Source: a virus
Virus record (IMG/VR): IMGVR_UViG_3300035670_000940
Location: 1-30,607 of that record
DNA: 30,607 nt
Reading direction: 5' to 3' (one strand)
In this document: positions 12,748-16,894 of the stretch, in pieces
Layout: every line of letters begins with the position of its first letter
How positions within the stretch are numbered: the stretch's first letter is position 1
The notes under the pieces: generated by a model
The model's input: only the letters and a program-made list of their open reading frames with translations
Databases searched by the model: none
Told to the model about the DNA's origin: nothing
Position numbers and translations under genes: made by a program

Positions 12748-12893
12748 GACGCACCACACGCTACGAATGTCCACGCTGCGGACAAACCGTAACCCTCTAC
12801 GTCCGTCCGTCCGTCCCGCCGATCTGCCGCAACCCGAAAGCTCACGGCTCAACCGCCGTAACAATGGCGACCCGCCCAGGAAAGAGAGAGTAA
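12744..12893 (+). CDS. Small zinc-ribbon protein
   Basis: This is a 49-residue protein starting at ATG 12744 (ATGA overlap with the methyltransferase). It reads MRRTTRYECPRCGQTVTLYV and then RPSVPPICRNPKAHG: a Cys-x2-Cys plus Cys/His zinc site of the kind found in small actinophage and actinobacterial proteins. It would fold as a minimal ribbon. An upstream start at 12678 is inside the methyltransferase and less likely. It is the last gene of the rightward early block; the convergent leftward cluster ends 31 bases away. Its function is unknown; a regulator or adaptor is likely. Confidence 0.7.
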   Translation: MRRTTRYECPRCGQTVTLYVRPSVPPICRNPKAHGSTAVTMATRPGKRE

Positions 12894-12924
12894 CCGGACG
12901 GGCCGCCACCCGAAACACTAGCGG

Positions 12925-13203
12925 TCAAATAACCCGCTTGGGAGGCAGCCGTGCGAACTCCACCCGCGATACCTCACGCACCTCAACACCCTTCCACCCG
13001 CACTGCTCAACCGCCGACTGCGCCGACTCCCGCCGCCCCCATAAATACGCCACGTGCTTTCGTGATGTGAATGTCCGCCCGCGCCACTTCCACTCGCCCG
13101 CCCAATACTTCCCGTCGCGCAACCTGACGACGACGAACACCGTCTTGCGTGGTCGAGGCTGCCTGATCTTGTGTGCGAGGCGCCGGAATAGGTATCGGCT
13201 CAA
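12925..13203 (-). CDS. Leftward cluster gene 12: basic Trp-rich protein
   Basis: The frame from TTG 13203 (TTGA overlap with the preceding stop; GTG 13230 is an alternative) has 92 residues. It is very basic at the start (RYLFRRLAHKIRQPRPRKT), then VFVVVRLRDGKYWAGEWKW, and a C-terminal half with VAYLWGRRESAQSAVEQCGW and VEVREVSRVEF. The block V-V-R-L-R-D-G-x-Y-W-A-G-x-W resembles small phage/plasmid proteins of unknown function that start with a beta hairpin and an RDG turn. It is the last gene of the cluster. A terminator could not be assigned in the 31-base convergent gap. Confidence 0.62.
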   Translation of the reverse strand: MSRYLFRRLAHKIRQPRPRKTVFVVVRLRDGKYWAGEWKWRGRTFTSRKHVAYLWGRRESAQSAVEQCGWKGVEVREVSRVEFARLPPKRVI

Positions 13204-13376
13204 CGGTTGCGCCGATACCAGGCACGCCACGCAAGGTAGCTAATGCCTGCGCTGCCAACGAACCTAGCCGCCCACACTCCGTAGCCGTCGCTCGGATCGC
13301 CCGTCGCCACCCCCAATAAGAGAGTGGCGACGAACGTGGTCGTCATCGCATCTGAGAACGCCGTCCTACCGTTCAT
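13200..13376 (-). CDS. Leftward cluster gene 11: small membrane protein
   Basis: The 58-residue frame is read from ATG 13376 (ATGA overlap with gene 10). A hydrophobic span (MTTTFVATLLLGVATG, residues 11-26) is followed by a second short hydrophobic segment (GYGVWAARFVGSAGISYLAW, 31-50) and a basic end (RAWYRRNR), so one or two spans with the basic tail inside the cell. It overlaps the last gene by 4 bases. It is shorter than usual cut-offs and easily missed. Similar small membrane proteins in phage early clusters often alter envelope properties or exclude other phages, but the role here is unknown. Confidence 0.65.
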   Translation of the reverse strand: MNGRTAFSDAMTTTFVATLLLGVATGDPSDGYGVWAARFVGSAGISYLAWRAWYRRNR

Positions 13377-13546
13377 GGTAAGATTGCTTCGGGTCGGATT
13401 ACTTCTAATAGTTCGGCCTTGCGCGCCATGTGAGCCTCAAAGGTCCATGCGTCACCTAGTTGGTGTTCTACCACCTGGTCGAGCGCCCATAGCACGGCAT
13501 CTATCTGTTCTAGTTCTCGTGCCGTGTAGTTGCGTTGCCGGTTCAT
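13373..13546 (-). CDS. Leftward cluster gene 10: small helical protein
   Basis: The 57-residue frame is read from ATG 13546 (ATGA overlap with gene 9). It reads MNRQRNYTARELEQIDAVLW, then helices with QVVEHQLGDAWTFEAHMARK and a C-terminal ELLEVIRPE. It is all-helical, charged and without Cys. A much longer frame from 13861 is open but has no start supported by the chain of overlaps, and its upstream part is Arg-rich shadow. It is translationally coupled to its neighbours. Its function is unknown. Confidence 0.65.
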   Translation of the reverse strand: MNRQRNYTARELEQIDAVLWALDQVVEHQLGDAWTFEAHMARKAELLEVIRPEAILP

Positions 13547-13731
13547 GCTGGCATCCCTGAATCTTCGGCGTCTGCAATCCACCAGTGGGATAGGTCTATG
13601 CCGTAGTGATCGAGAATGAATGTTCTCGCCGTGTCTGTTGCTTCCTCGTCGTTTCGTGCGGCGACCGTAGTTTGTATGGTGGCGTGGTCGTGCGCGAACG
13701 TCACTTGCCAAAAGGTTGTTCCGGCGCTCAT
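13543..13731 (-). CDS. Leftward cluster gene 9: small alpha/beta protein
   Basis: The 62-residue frame is read from ATG 13731 (ATGA overlap with gene 8). It reads MSAGTTFWQVTFAHDHATIQ, then ARNDEEATDTARTFILDHYG, and ends LSHWWIADAEDSGMPA. The pattern W-x-V-T-F-x-H-x-x-x-x-x-T-V-x-A-x-x-x-E-E-A resembles small domains with one hairpin and one helix seen in phage and plasmid genes of unknown function. The longer frame from 13896 overlaps gene 8 and is unlikely. It is coupled to the next gene by a 4-base overlap. Confidence 0.65.
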   Translation of the reverse strand: MSAGTTFWQVTFAHDHATIQTTVAARNDEEATDTARTFILDHYGIDLSHWWIADAEDSGMPA

Positions 13732-13919
13732 GACTTGGCCTGCCATCCGCAATGCGAACAGCGTCCGCAACGAATCGAACCTCGGCGCCGCCTGCCAGTG
13801 ACTTGAGCTTTCGTGAGGCACGGGTCTTGGTCTGCGTGTGTCGGGCATAGGAACGTGGCAAGCACGCTCCCGTCCGTGTGACGCGAGCAGGCGCACCTGA
13901 TCTGAATGGTAGTAGTCAT
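13728..13919 (-). CDS. Leftward cluster gene 8: multi-cysteine zinc-binding protein
   Basis: The protein has 63 residues from ATG 13919, overlapping the stop of the DUF6927-like gene by one base (TAATG). It has nine Cys/His candidates before the C-terminal cluster: CAC-x2-H near residues 9-14, C-P-T-H at 25-28, C34, then CGRCSHCGW at 51-58. Two zinc sites are likely. A conserved purine-rich leader (the cluster's CGACAGAAAGAGAGC motif) lies five bases upstream of the ATG, inside the preceding gene's end. Its function is unknown; small zinc proteins in this setting often bind nucleic acid or a host protein. Confidence 0.68.
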   Translation of the reverse strand: MTTTIQIRCACSRHTDGSVLATFLCPTHADQDPCLTKAQVTGRRRRGSIRCGRCSHCGWQAKS

Positions 13920-14494
13920 TACTTGCTCTCTTTCTGTCGGTTGTTGAGCTCTCGTGGTGCCGTGGTGACGATCACGAACTGGTATCGTGTGCGCCAGTCA
14001 CGCGGCAATCTAACTGCGATGGTGTATAGGCCGCCGTTGTCGCCGGTGGCAGTCGTTCGGAATCGGTTGTTCTTCAACAGCCTGAACGTGTCCGCCTTGA
14101 ATCCGCCGTTGAACTCAATCGGTGTCTCCACTCGGATCGTGTCGCCTGGTGCGAGCTTCGGTGCCGCTTTCTTGTTCGCGTGGTGTTCGCGTACTTTCTG
14201 GCGCCACTCGGCTGCGTACTCGTTCGGTGCTTCGCTCAACCGGTCGAGGAACGCGAGAGGGTACCCGTAGTCTGCGGGTCCCACGTCTTCGCCCATGATC
14301 TTCGTGCCGATCTCGCCGCGTGACTTGCGGACCAGTGCGACAACCGCCGTGAGTCGCCCCGTCTCTTTCTCGCGCATGAGCCAGTACTTTGCGCCTCGGT
14401 TGGCGACGATCTCGTATCGGCTTTCAGGCCACGATAACTCCCGCCGAACGTAATCTTCGGCTTTCTCCGTGGTGTAGGTGTAACTCCAACCCAT
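13919..14494 (-). CDS. Leftward cluster gene 7: DUF6927-like protein
   Basis: This is a 191-residue protein, the largest in the cluster. It begins MGWSYTYTTEKAEDYVRREL, and includes VVALVRKSRGEIGTKIMGEDVGPADYGYP, then AAEWRQKVREHHANKK. These match the DUF6927 pattern (M-G-W-x-x-x-Y, an internal hairpin ending in A-x-V-x-L-V-R, then M-x-E-x-x-G-P-x-x-Y, then Y-A-x-E-W-R). This family is scattered over phages, plasmids and bacterial accessory regions and has no known activity that I can recall. The C-terminal third (GDTIRVETPIEFNGG and FRTTATGDNGGLYT) looks like a beta domain. Its leader carries AGAAAGAGAG, and a promoter is predicted 54-83 bases upstream. Confidence 0.78.
   Translation of the reverse strand: MGWSYTYTTEKAEDYVRRELSWPESRYEIVANRGAKYWLMREKETGRLTAVVALVRKSRGEIGTKIMGEDVGPADYGYPLAFLDRLSEAPNEYAAEWRQKVREHHANKKAAPKLAPGDTIRVETPIEFNGGFKADTFRLLKNNRFRTTATGDNGGLYTIAVRLPRDWRTRYQFVIVTTAPRELNNRQKESK
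13925..13940 (-). promoter_or_regulatory. Purine-rich leader of cluster gene 8, inside gene 7
   Basis: This is the second exact copy of CCGACAGAAAGAGAGC. It encodes the last residues of gene 7 (NRQKES) while ending five bases before the ATG of gene 8, so it serves coding and initiation at once. Confidence 0.58.
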
Positions 14495-14503
14495 GTCTGT
14501 TTC

Positions 14504-14515
14504 TCTCTTTCTGTT
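14504..14515 (-). promoter_or_regulatory. Purine-rich leader copy upstream of gene 7
   Basis: The leftward leader reads ACAGAAAGAGAG at this place, a 12-base match to the cluster motif found in front of genes 1, 3 (partial) and 8. It lies 9-20 bases upstream of the gene 7 ATG, so it probably serves as the ribosome binding site or as part of a translational control element. It differs from the AAGGGG used by rightward genes. Confidence 0.5.
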
Positions 14516-14547
14516 GTTGTTGTCGAGCTCGCGCCCGCTTGTAGATA

Positions 14548-14577
14548 ACCTTAGTCTATCCGTCCGTCCGTTTGCAA
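14548..14577 (-). promoter_or_regulatory. Predicted leftward promoter before gene 7
   Basis: On the minus strand, TTGCAA (14577-14572) and TAAGGT (14553-14548) are spaced by 18 bases. The -10 hexamer equals that of the predicted recombination promoter at 6226. The -35 overlaps the 3' end of gene 6. This would add a second entry point to the cluster. It is inference only. Confidence 0.4.
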
Positions 14578-14822
14578 CACCGGTGCCACAAGTGAGCGAA
14601 AGGGTACGCGCCCACTCCCGCCGCGAGCGTCGCGCCCGCCGAACCCGTCACCGCCGCCACCGGCAACACCGCCCACAACGTCACCGCAAGCGACGGCACC
14701 ACAACCCGCGAACCCGCCAAACTATGCCGAACCCCATCCGAAACACGCGCCACAATGCCCCAGGATCGACGAACCGACCCCCGCCCGCTATCTAGGTACC
14801 CCCCAGAATGTCGCCGCCTCAT
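14556..14822 (-). CDS. Leftward cluster gene 6: small membrane protein
   Basis: The protein has 88 residues from ATG 14822 (ATGA overlap with gene 5). A polar, basic N-terminal part (RRRHSGGYLDSGRGSVRRSW) precedes one or two hydrophobic helices (VVVPSLAVTLWAVLPVAAV, about 45-63, and ATLAAGVGAYPFAHLW) and a basic C-terminus ending CCKRTDG. Two antiparallel spans are plausible. Its codons are very GC-rich. It is followed by 61 bases containing the promoter and leader of gene 7. Its function is unknown. Confidence 0.62.
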   Translation of the reverse strand: MRRRHSGGYLDSGRGSVRRSWGIVARVSDGVRHSLAGSRVVVPSLAVTLWAVLPVAAVTGSAGATLAAGVGAYPFAHLWHRCCKRTDG

Positions 14823-14959
14823 AGCTCGCGCCGGATGAAGAACCGCCACAGATCACGCCCGCAACCCTGGCACGCCCGCAACACAACCGCGAGCGGCACC
14901 AAGATCACGCCAAGCACGAACACCAGCCGCGCCGCCAATAGCATTAGGTCCGCCGTCAT
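14819..14959 (-). CDS. Leftward cluster gene 5: 46-residue membrane peptide
   Basis: The protein is read from ATG 14959 (ATGA overlap with gene 4) to TGA at 14819, which itself overlaps gene 6. It reads MTADLMLLAARLVFVLGVIL, then VPLAVVLRACQGCGRDLW and a basic end. One membrane helix (residues 5-26) is followed by CQGC, a Cys-x2-Cys pair in the cytoplasmic tail that might bind a metal or form a disulfide. A longer frame from 15016 is open but unsupported. Single-span peptides like this are typical of phage early clusters. Confidence 0.66.
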   Translation of the reverse strand: MTADLMLLAARLVFVLGVILVPLAVVLRACQGCGRDLWRFFIRREL

Positions 14960-15129
14960 TCTTCGCCCCCCATGTCCTCGGCATGGATCGCCCACCCCTC
15001 CCACTTGCACGCCCATTCAATCGACTGACCCTGCACGTTGAGCAGATAGCGCCACGCCTCGGCCTCAGTGTTGAACCTTGCCCGCCTCTCACCGTCCCGC
15101 GAGACGGTCCAAACAGTCCCAGCAGACAT
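14956..15129 (-). CDS. Leftward cluster gene 4: small Trp-rich protein
   Basis: The 57-residue protein is read from ATG 15129, overlapping gene 3's stop by one base (TAATG) and gene 5 by 4 bases (ATGA). It begins MSAGTVWTVSRDGERRARFN and continues TEAEAWRYLLNVQGQSIEWA, then WEGWAIHAEDMGGEE. The plan W-T-V-x-R-D-G-x-x-x-x-x-F-x-T-x-x-E-A-x-x-x-L resembles small one-helix, one-sheet domains in phage/plasmid genes, with a conserved RDG turn also seen in gene 12. Its function is unknown. It is too short for routine annotation but perfectly placed in the chain. Confidence 0.68.
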   Translation of the reverse strand: MSAGTVWTVSRDGERRARFNTEAEAWRYLLNVQGQSIEWACKWEGWAIHAEDMGGEE

Positions 15130-15482
15130 TATTCCACCCCCACCTCTCGCGGGCCGTTATCTGTCGGCACAATCAACCGCACAACCCACCCGCGAGGGTC
15201 CCCGCCAATCTGGGCCGCAATGGGGCCGTGATCCGTTGCCGGTAGCTCGGCCACTAACCCCGCCAGGCGCTTCGACACTTGCGCGTATCGTTTCTCGATC
15301 CAGGCCGCGTGAGCGTTGAACCATTCGCCGGAATGGATGCCGTCGCCGCACTCGATCTCAGTGAGGCGCCGCAGTGTCTTCGCGTGCCGCGCAATAAGGC
15401 TGCACGTATCCTCAACCCGCCACGGGGTAACCCCGTAACGCGATAGCGCTATTGCGAGCGCTTGCCCATTCTTCGTAGCCAT
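15129..15482 (-). CDS. Leftward cluster gene 3: phage/plasmid GDPRG-motif protein
   Basis: The protein has 117 residues from ATG 15482. It is mostly helical: LAIALSRYGVTPWRVED, then LIARHAKTLRRLTEIECGDG, then WIEKRYAQVSKRLAGLVAEL, then GDPRGWVVRLIVP (93-105). The plan L-x-R-L-x-E-x-x-C ... helix ... GDPRG-x-x-V-x-L is one I recognise from many small phage and plasmid proteins of unknown function, where the C-terminal strand follows a D-P-R-G turn. Its leader is a long GA run (AAGAGAGAAAGAGAGAGC), the fourth variant of the cluster motif. The 112-base gap upstream holds a hairpin and a tRNA-like minihelix. Confidence 0.72.
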   Translation of the reverse strand: MATKNGQALAIALSRYGVTPWRVEDTCSLIARHAKTLRRLTEIECGDGIHSGEWFNAHAAWIEKRYAQVSKRLAGLVAELPATDHGPIAAQIGGDPRGWVVRLIVPTDNGPREVGVE

Positions 15483-15490
15483 ACCTAGTA

Positions 15491-15506
15491 GCTCTCTCTT
15501 TCTCTC
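15491..15506 (-). promoter_or_regulatory. Purine-rich leader of cluster gene 3
   Basis: The leftward strand reads GAGAGAAAGAGAGAGC here, ending nine bases before ATG 15482. It is a longer variant of the CGACAGAAAGAGAGC motif in front of genes 1 and 8. It could pair only weakly with a normal anti-Shine-Dalgarno, which makes it an unusual initiation region. Confidence 0.5.
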
Positions 15507-15515
15507 TTATTCGGC

Positions 15516-15532
15516 CCCGCCGGATTAGCGGG
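15516..15532. other. Small GC-rich hairpin in the gene 2 / gene 3 gap
   Basis: CCCGC (15516-15520) and GCGGG (15528-15532) form a 5-bp stem with a 7-base loop. In the leftward transcript it follows the tRNA-like minihelix (15541-15586) directly. No U-run follows on either strand, so a terminator is unlikely; an RNA-stabilising or processing element is possible. Confidence 0.4.
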
Positions 15533-15540
15533 CTACCTTG

Positions 15541-15586
15541 CACCGTGCCACGGAATCGAACCGCGACGAACCCGCCAGGGCACGGA
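15541..15586 (-). ncRNA. tRNA-like acceptor/T-arm minihelix between genes 2 and 3
   Basis: In the leftward RNA the 5' strand CCGTGC (within 15586-15580) pairs with GCACGG (15548-15543), six consecutive pairs. It is abutted without a gap by a T-arm, CGCGG / TTCGATT / CCGTG (15565-15549), with a five-pair stem (one G-U) and the canonical T-loop. The 14 bases linking them are too few for D and anticodon arms, so this is a 46-base minihelix, not a decoding tRNA. No CCA follows. Such coaxial acceptor/T stems are the minimal substrate of RNase P and RNase Z, so an mRNA processing site between two genes is the attractive reading. A decayed tRNA is the alternative. Confidence 0.5.
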
Positions 15587-15594
15587 CCTAGAAC

Positions 15595-15804
15595 CTATTC
15601 CGCGACGATAAACAACCCGCGCCGCGTCAAGCTCTCACGGAACAAAGCCACGGCCTCGCGGCGAGTGTACCCCTCAAAGTGCATAGTTTCGTAGAACGGG
15701 CCGCCCCACGGGTTGCCGAGCGGGTTACGGTCCCGAACCAGGGCCGTAACGTTCAACCCGCCGGACGGGAACGATCTTTCGACAGTGACCGCGCCCGCGC
15801 TCAT
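15595..15804 (-). CDS. Leftward cluster gene 2: YTRREA-motif protein
   Basis: The protein has 69 residues from ATG 15804 (ATGA overlap with gene 1). It reads MSAGAVTVERSFPSGGLNVT, then GNPWGGPFYETMHFEGYTRR and EAVALFRESLTRRGLFIVAE. The core Y-T-R-R-E-A-V-A-L-F-R-E-x-L is one I recognise in small phage and plasmid proteins (often Y-T-K-R-E-A-x-x-x-F), preceded by a strand and followed by a helix. Its function is unknown; it appears in accessory gene sets together with GDPRG and DUF6927 proteins. A 112-base gap with structured RNA follows. Confidence 0.7.
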   Translation of the reverse strand: MSAGAVTVERSFPSGGLNVTALVRDRNPLGNPWGGPFYETMHFEGYTRREAVALFRESLTRRGLFIVAE

Positions 15805-16016
15805 TGCGCGCCCCGCTCATAACGCGCCCGAAGAACGCTAACGGCGTCTTCTATGTCGTCAAGTGTCGCCAGATCGATGACAGACGGCGTGCCCCATGTC
15901 CGGCCCCGCATGTCTTCGGCCCACCCCATAACCGAGCTTAGAACGTCTTCCGTTCTTTGCTCATTGATCTGACGCCGCATTATCTGGCGCCGAATCTCCC
16001 TTACTGCCTGGCCCAT
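15801..16016 (-). CDS. Leftward cluster gene 1: small helical protein
   Basis: This is the first gene of the leftward cluster, 71 residues from ATG 16016. It is preceded by the leader CGACAGAAAGAGAGC and a predicted promoter. It opens MGQAVREIRRQIMRRQINEQ, a strongly basic amphipathic helix, then RTEDVLSSVMGWAEDMRGRT, and ends with a helix (LDDIEDAVSVLRARYERG). The same frame stays open back to 16388 but that extension crosses the promoter and lacks support. ATGA overlap couples it to gene 2. Its function is unknown; the basic helix suggests nucleic acid or membrane contact. Confidence 0.68.
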   Translation of the reverse strand: MGQAVREIRRQIMRRQINEQRTEDVLSSVMGWAEDMRGRTWGTPSVIDLATLDDIEDAVSVLRARYERGAQ

Positions 16017-16024
16017 GTCTAATA

Positions 16025-16040
16025 GCTCTCTTTCTGTCGG
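16025..16040 (-). promoter_or_regulatory. Purine-rich leader of cluster gene 1
   Basis: The minus strand reads CCGACAGAAAGAGAGC, identical over 16 bases to the leader at 13925-13940 in front of gene 8. It ends eight bases before ATG 16016. The identity between two distant leaders of the same operon suggests a functional ribosome-binding or regulatory site rather than chance. Confidence 0.6.
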
Positions 16041-16053
16041 CCCCTTGCCGACA
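16035..16053. repeat. Inverted repeat in the leftward 5' leader
   Basis: TGTCGG (16035-16040) and CCGACA (16048-16053) make a six-pair hairpin with a seven-base loop, located between the predicted leftward start site and the ribosome site of gene 1. It overlaps the leader motif, so folding could hide that site; a translational switch is possible. Confidence 0.4.
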
Positions 16054-16059
16054 CAATCA

Positions 16060-16088
16060 AAGATAAGGGATACCCTTATTCGTTGCAA
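16060..16088 (-). promoter_or_regulatory. Predicted leftward promoter with operator-like palindrome
   Basis: On the minus strand, TTGCAA (16088-16083) and TATCTT (16065-16060) are separated by exactly 17 bases. The spacer and the edge of the -10 are a perfect inverted repeat ATAAGGG-ATA-CCCTTAT (16063-16079), placed where a dimeric repressor would block polymerase. The start site would fall near 16053. It is well placed to drive the twelve-gene leftward cluster. It is inferred from sequence alone. Confidence 0.6.
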
Positions 16089-16246
16089 GTGTAGCCGCCA
16101 AAAGTAACACAACCGCAACACACACAACCCGCCCCGCCAATAACTAGGCGCAACGCTATCCCAGATACTTTGCCGCCGCCCCGCGTTGCGTCTTGCCGTG
16201 GCGTCCCCGCGTTGCCGGCGATGCCACTGGCGGGGGGTGGGGGGTG

Positions 16247-16301
16247 GATCACGGTGGACGGTGGCGAGCTTGCTCGCCGCGTGATCGTGGACCGGTGGCG
16301 A
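16247..16301. repeat. Nested inverted repeat with flanking direct repeat
   Basis: The outer arms GATCACG (16247-16253) and CGTGATC (16280-16286) enclose a tight inner hairpin GGCGAGC-TT-GCTCGCC (16263-16278). A near-identical direct repeat, GTGGACGGTGGCGA (16254-16267) and GTGGACCGGTGGCGA (16287-16301), differs by one inserted base and ties the structure together. It could extrude as a cruciform or bind a dimeric protein; origin or packaging roles are possible. Confidence 0.6.
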
Positions 16302-16417
16302 CATCGACAGGACCGCCCCCACGTCGCGGGGGGTATGCCCGCGCACCCGTCCCCCTATGTACGTATTAGGTGTTTTCTGTGTGGTCATTTTTGTGGGTGG
16401 CGGCGCCGTGTGACCCA

Positions 16418-16453
16418 GGGAGGCAGGGAGGGGAGGTGGGGGGTGGGGCGGGG
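16418..16453 (+). other. G-tract cluster, potential G-quadruplex
   Basis: Within 36 bases the plus strand holds six runs of at least three G separated by one to five bases (GGG, GGG, GGGG, GGGGGG, GGGG, GGGG). This meets the usual sequence rule for a stable intrastrand quadruplex. A smaller G cluster (16231-16244) precedes the nested repeat. The role is unknown. Confidence 0.55.
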
Positions 16454-16634
16454 TTGCTGGTTATCTTCTGTGCTGCGGTGGGTTGGGCCTGTTCTCGAAG
16501 TCGTGTGTGTGGAACCGGTAGCAACCGAACGTAGTGAGGGCGCTAGGACAACTGAGCGTATGCGAAGGCGTCAGGCTCTTGACCTTTTTAGCCCCCCCAA
16601 GTTCTGTTTTACGCCTGAACCCGTCTGTCTTGAT

Positions 16635-16669
16635 ACCGAAAGAAGGCGACCATCTTCGGTCCCCTTTTC
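16635..16669 (+). terminator. Terminator-like hairpin
   Basis: ACCGAA (16635-16640) pairs with TTCGGT (16655-16660), and the stem continues imperfectly through AGAAGG and CCATCT to a CGA loop. It is followed by CCCCTTTTC. The T-run is short, so intrinsic termination would be moderate. No gene ends just upstream, which raises the possibility of a short noncoding transcript. Confidence 0.35.
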
Positions 16670-16793
16670 AGGCCACTATTCGCGTGCGATCTAACCATGC
16701 TGCCCCAACCGATGATTGTGGTTGGGAGGAATGTAATCGTTTAGCGTCCGTATTCTTGGGGTGTTGTGCGCGTCTCTCGACGTGGCGGTGTTG

Positions 16794-16821
16794 AGTGTAG
16801 CAGAGGTTTGCGTGTTTGCAA
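16794..16821 (-). promoter_or_regulatory. Weak predicted leftward promoter after the tRNA-like element
   Basis: On the minus strand, TTGCAA (16821-16816) and TACACT (16799-16794) have a 16-base spacer. This is the third TTGCAA in a leftward promoter-like setting. It lies directly behind the CCA end of the tRNA-like element; it would produce a long leader or a noncoding RNA. Confidence 0.3.
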
Positions 16822-16823
16822 CT

Positions 16824-16888
16824 TGGTGGACGTGATCGGAGTTGAACCGATGTTCCACTCCCCAAAGGTGGTCTTGCCTTGCACGCCC
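16824..16888 (-). tRNA. tRNA-Pro(UGG)-like gene with shortened D-arm
   Basis: On the minus strand the acceptor strands GGGCGTG (16888-16882) and CACGTCC (16834-16828) pair over seven bases with one G-U. They are followed by discriminator A (16827) and an encoded CCA (16826-16824). The T-arm ATCGG / TTCAACT / CCGAT is perfect. The anticodon arm CCACC / TTTGGGG / AGTGG has one C-A mismatch next to the loop and presents anticodon UGG (16864-16862), which reads the proline codon CCA. Only 10 bases (CAAGGCAAGA) stand where about 19 are normal, so a standard D-arm is missing and the total is 62 bases plus CCA. It may be a functional D-less tRNA, a decayed tRNA, or a tRNA mimic or processing element. 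Confidence 0.55.
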
Positions 16889-16894
16889 TTAGGT

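Noticed and set aside
13771-13790. T-loop-like GGTTCGATT on the minus strand
   Set aside because: The flanking bases do not form a T-stem or acceptor stem, and the site lies inside the coding frame of cluster gene 8.
15516-15532. Hairpin in the gene 2/3 gap as a terminator
   Set aside because: No U-run follows on either strand, and translated genes continue downstream.
16017-16388. N-terminal extension of cluster gene 1 to ATG 16388
   Set aside because: It would include the predicted promoter and leader as coding sequence; composition is Arg/Pro-rich and the leader motif sits at the short start.
16170-16694. 174-codon plus-strand ORF in the control region
   Set aside because: It has an Arg/Gly/Cys-rich shadow composition, no ribosome site, and covers the repeats and G-tracts; open by GC content.
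16824-16868. tRNA 3' half as an attP core for integration
   Set aside because: The 5' acceptor strand is present and pairs, which an attP copied from a tRNA end would not need, and no integrase is visible in the window.
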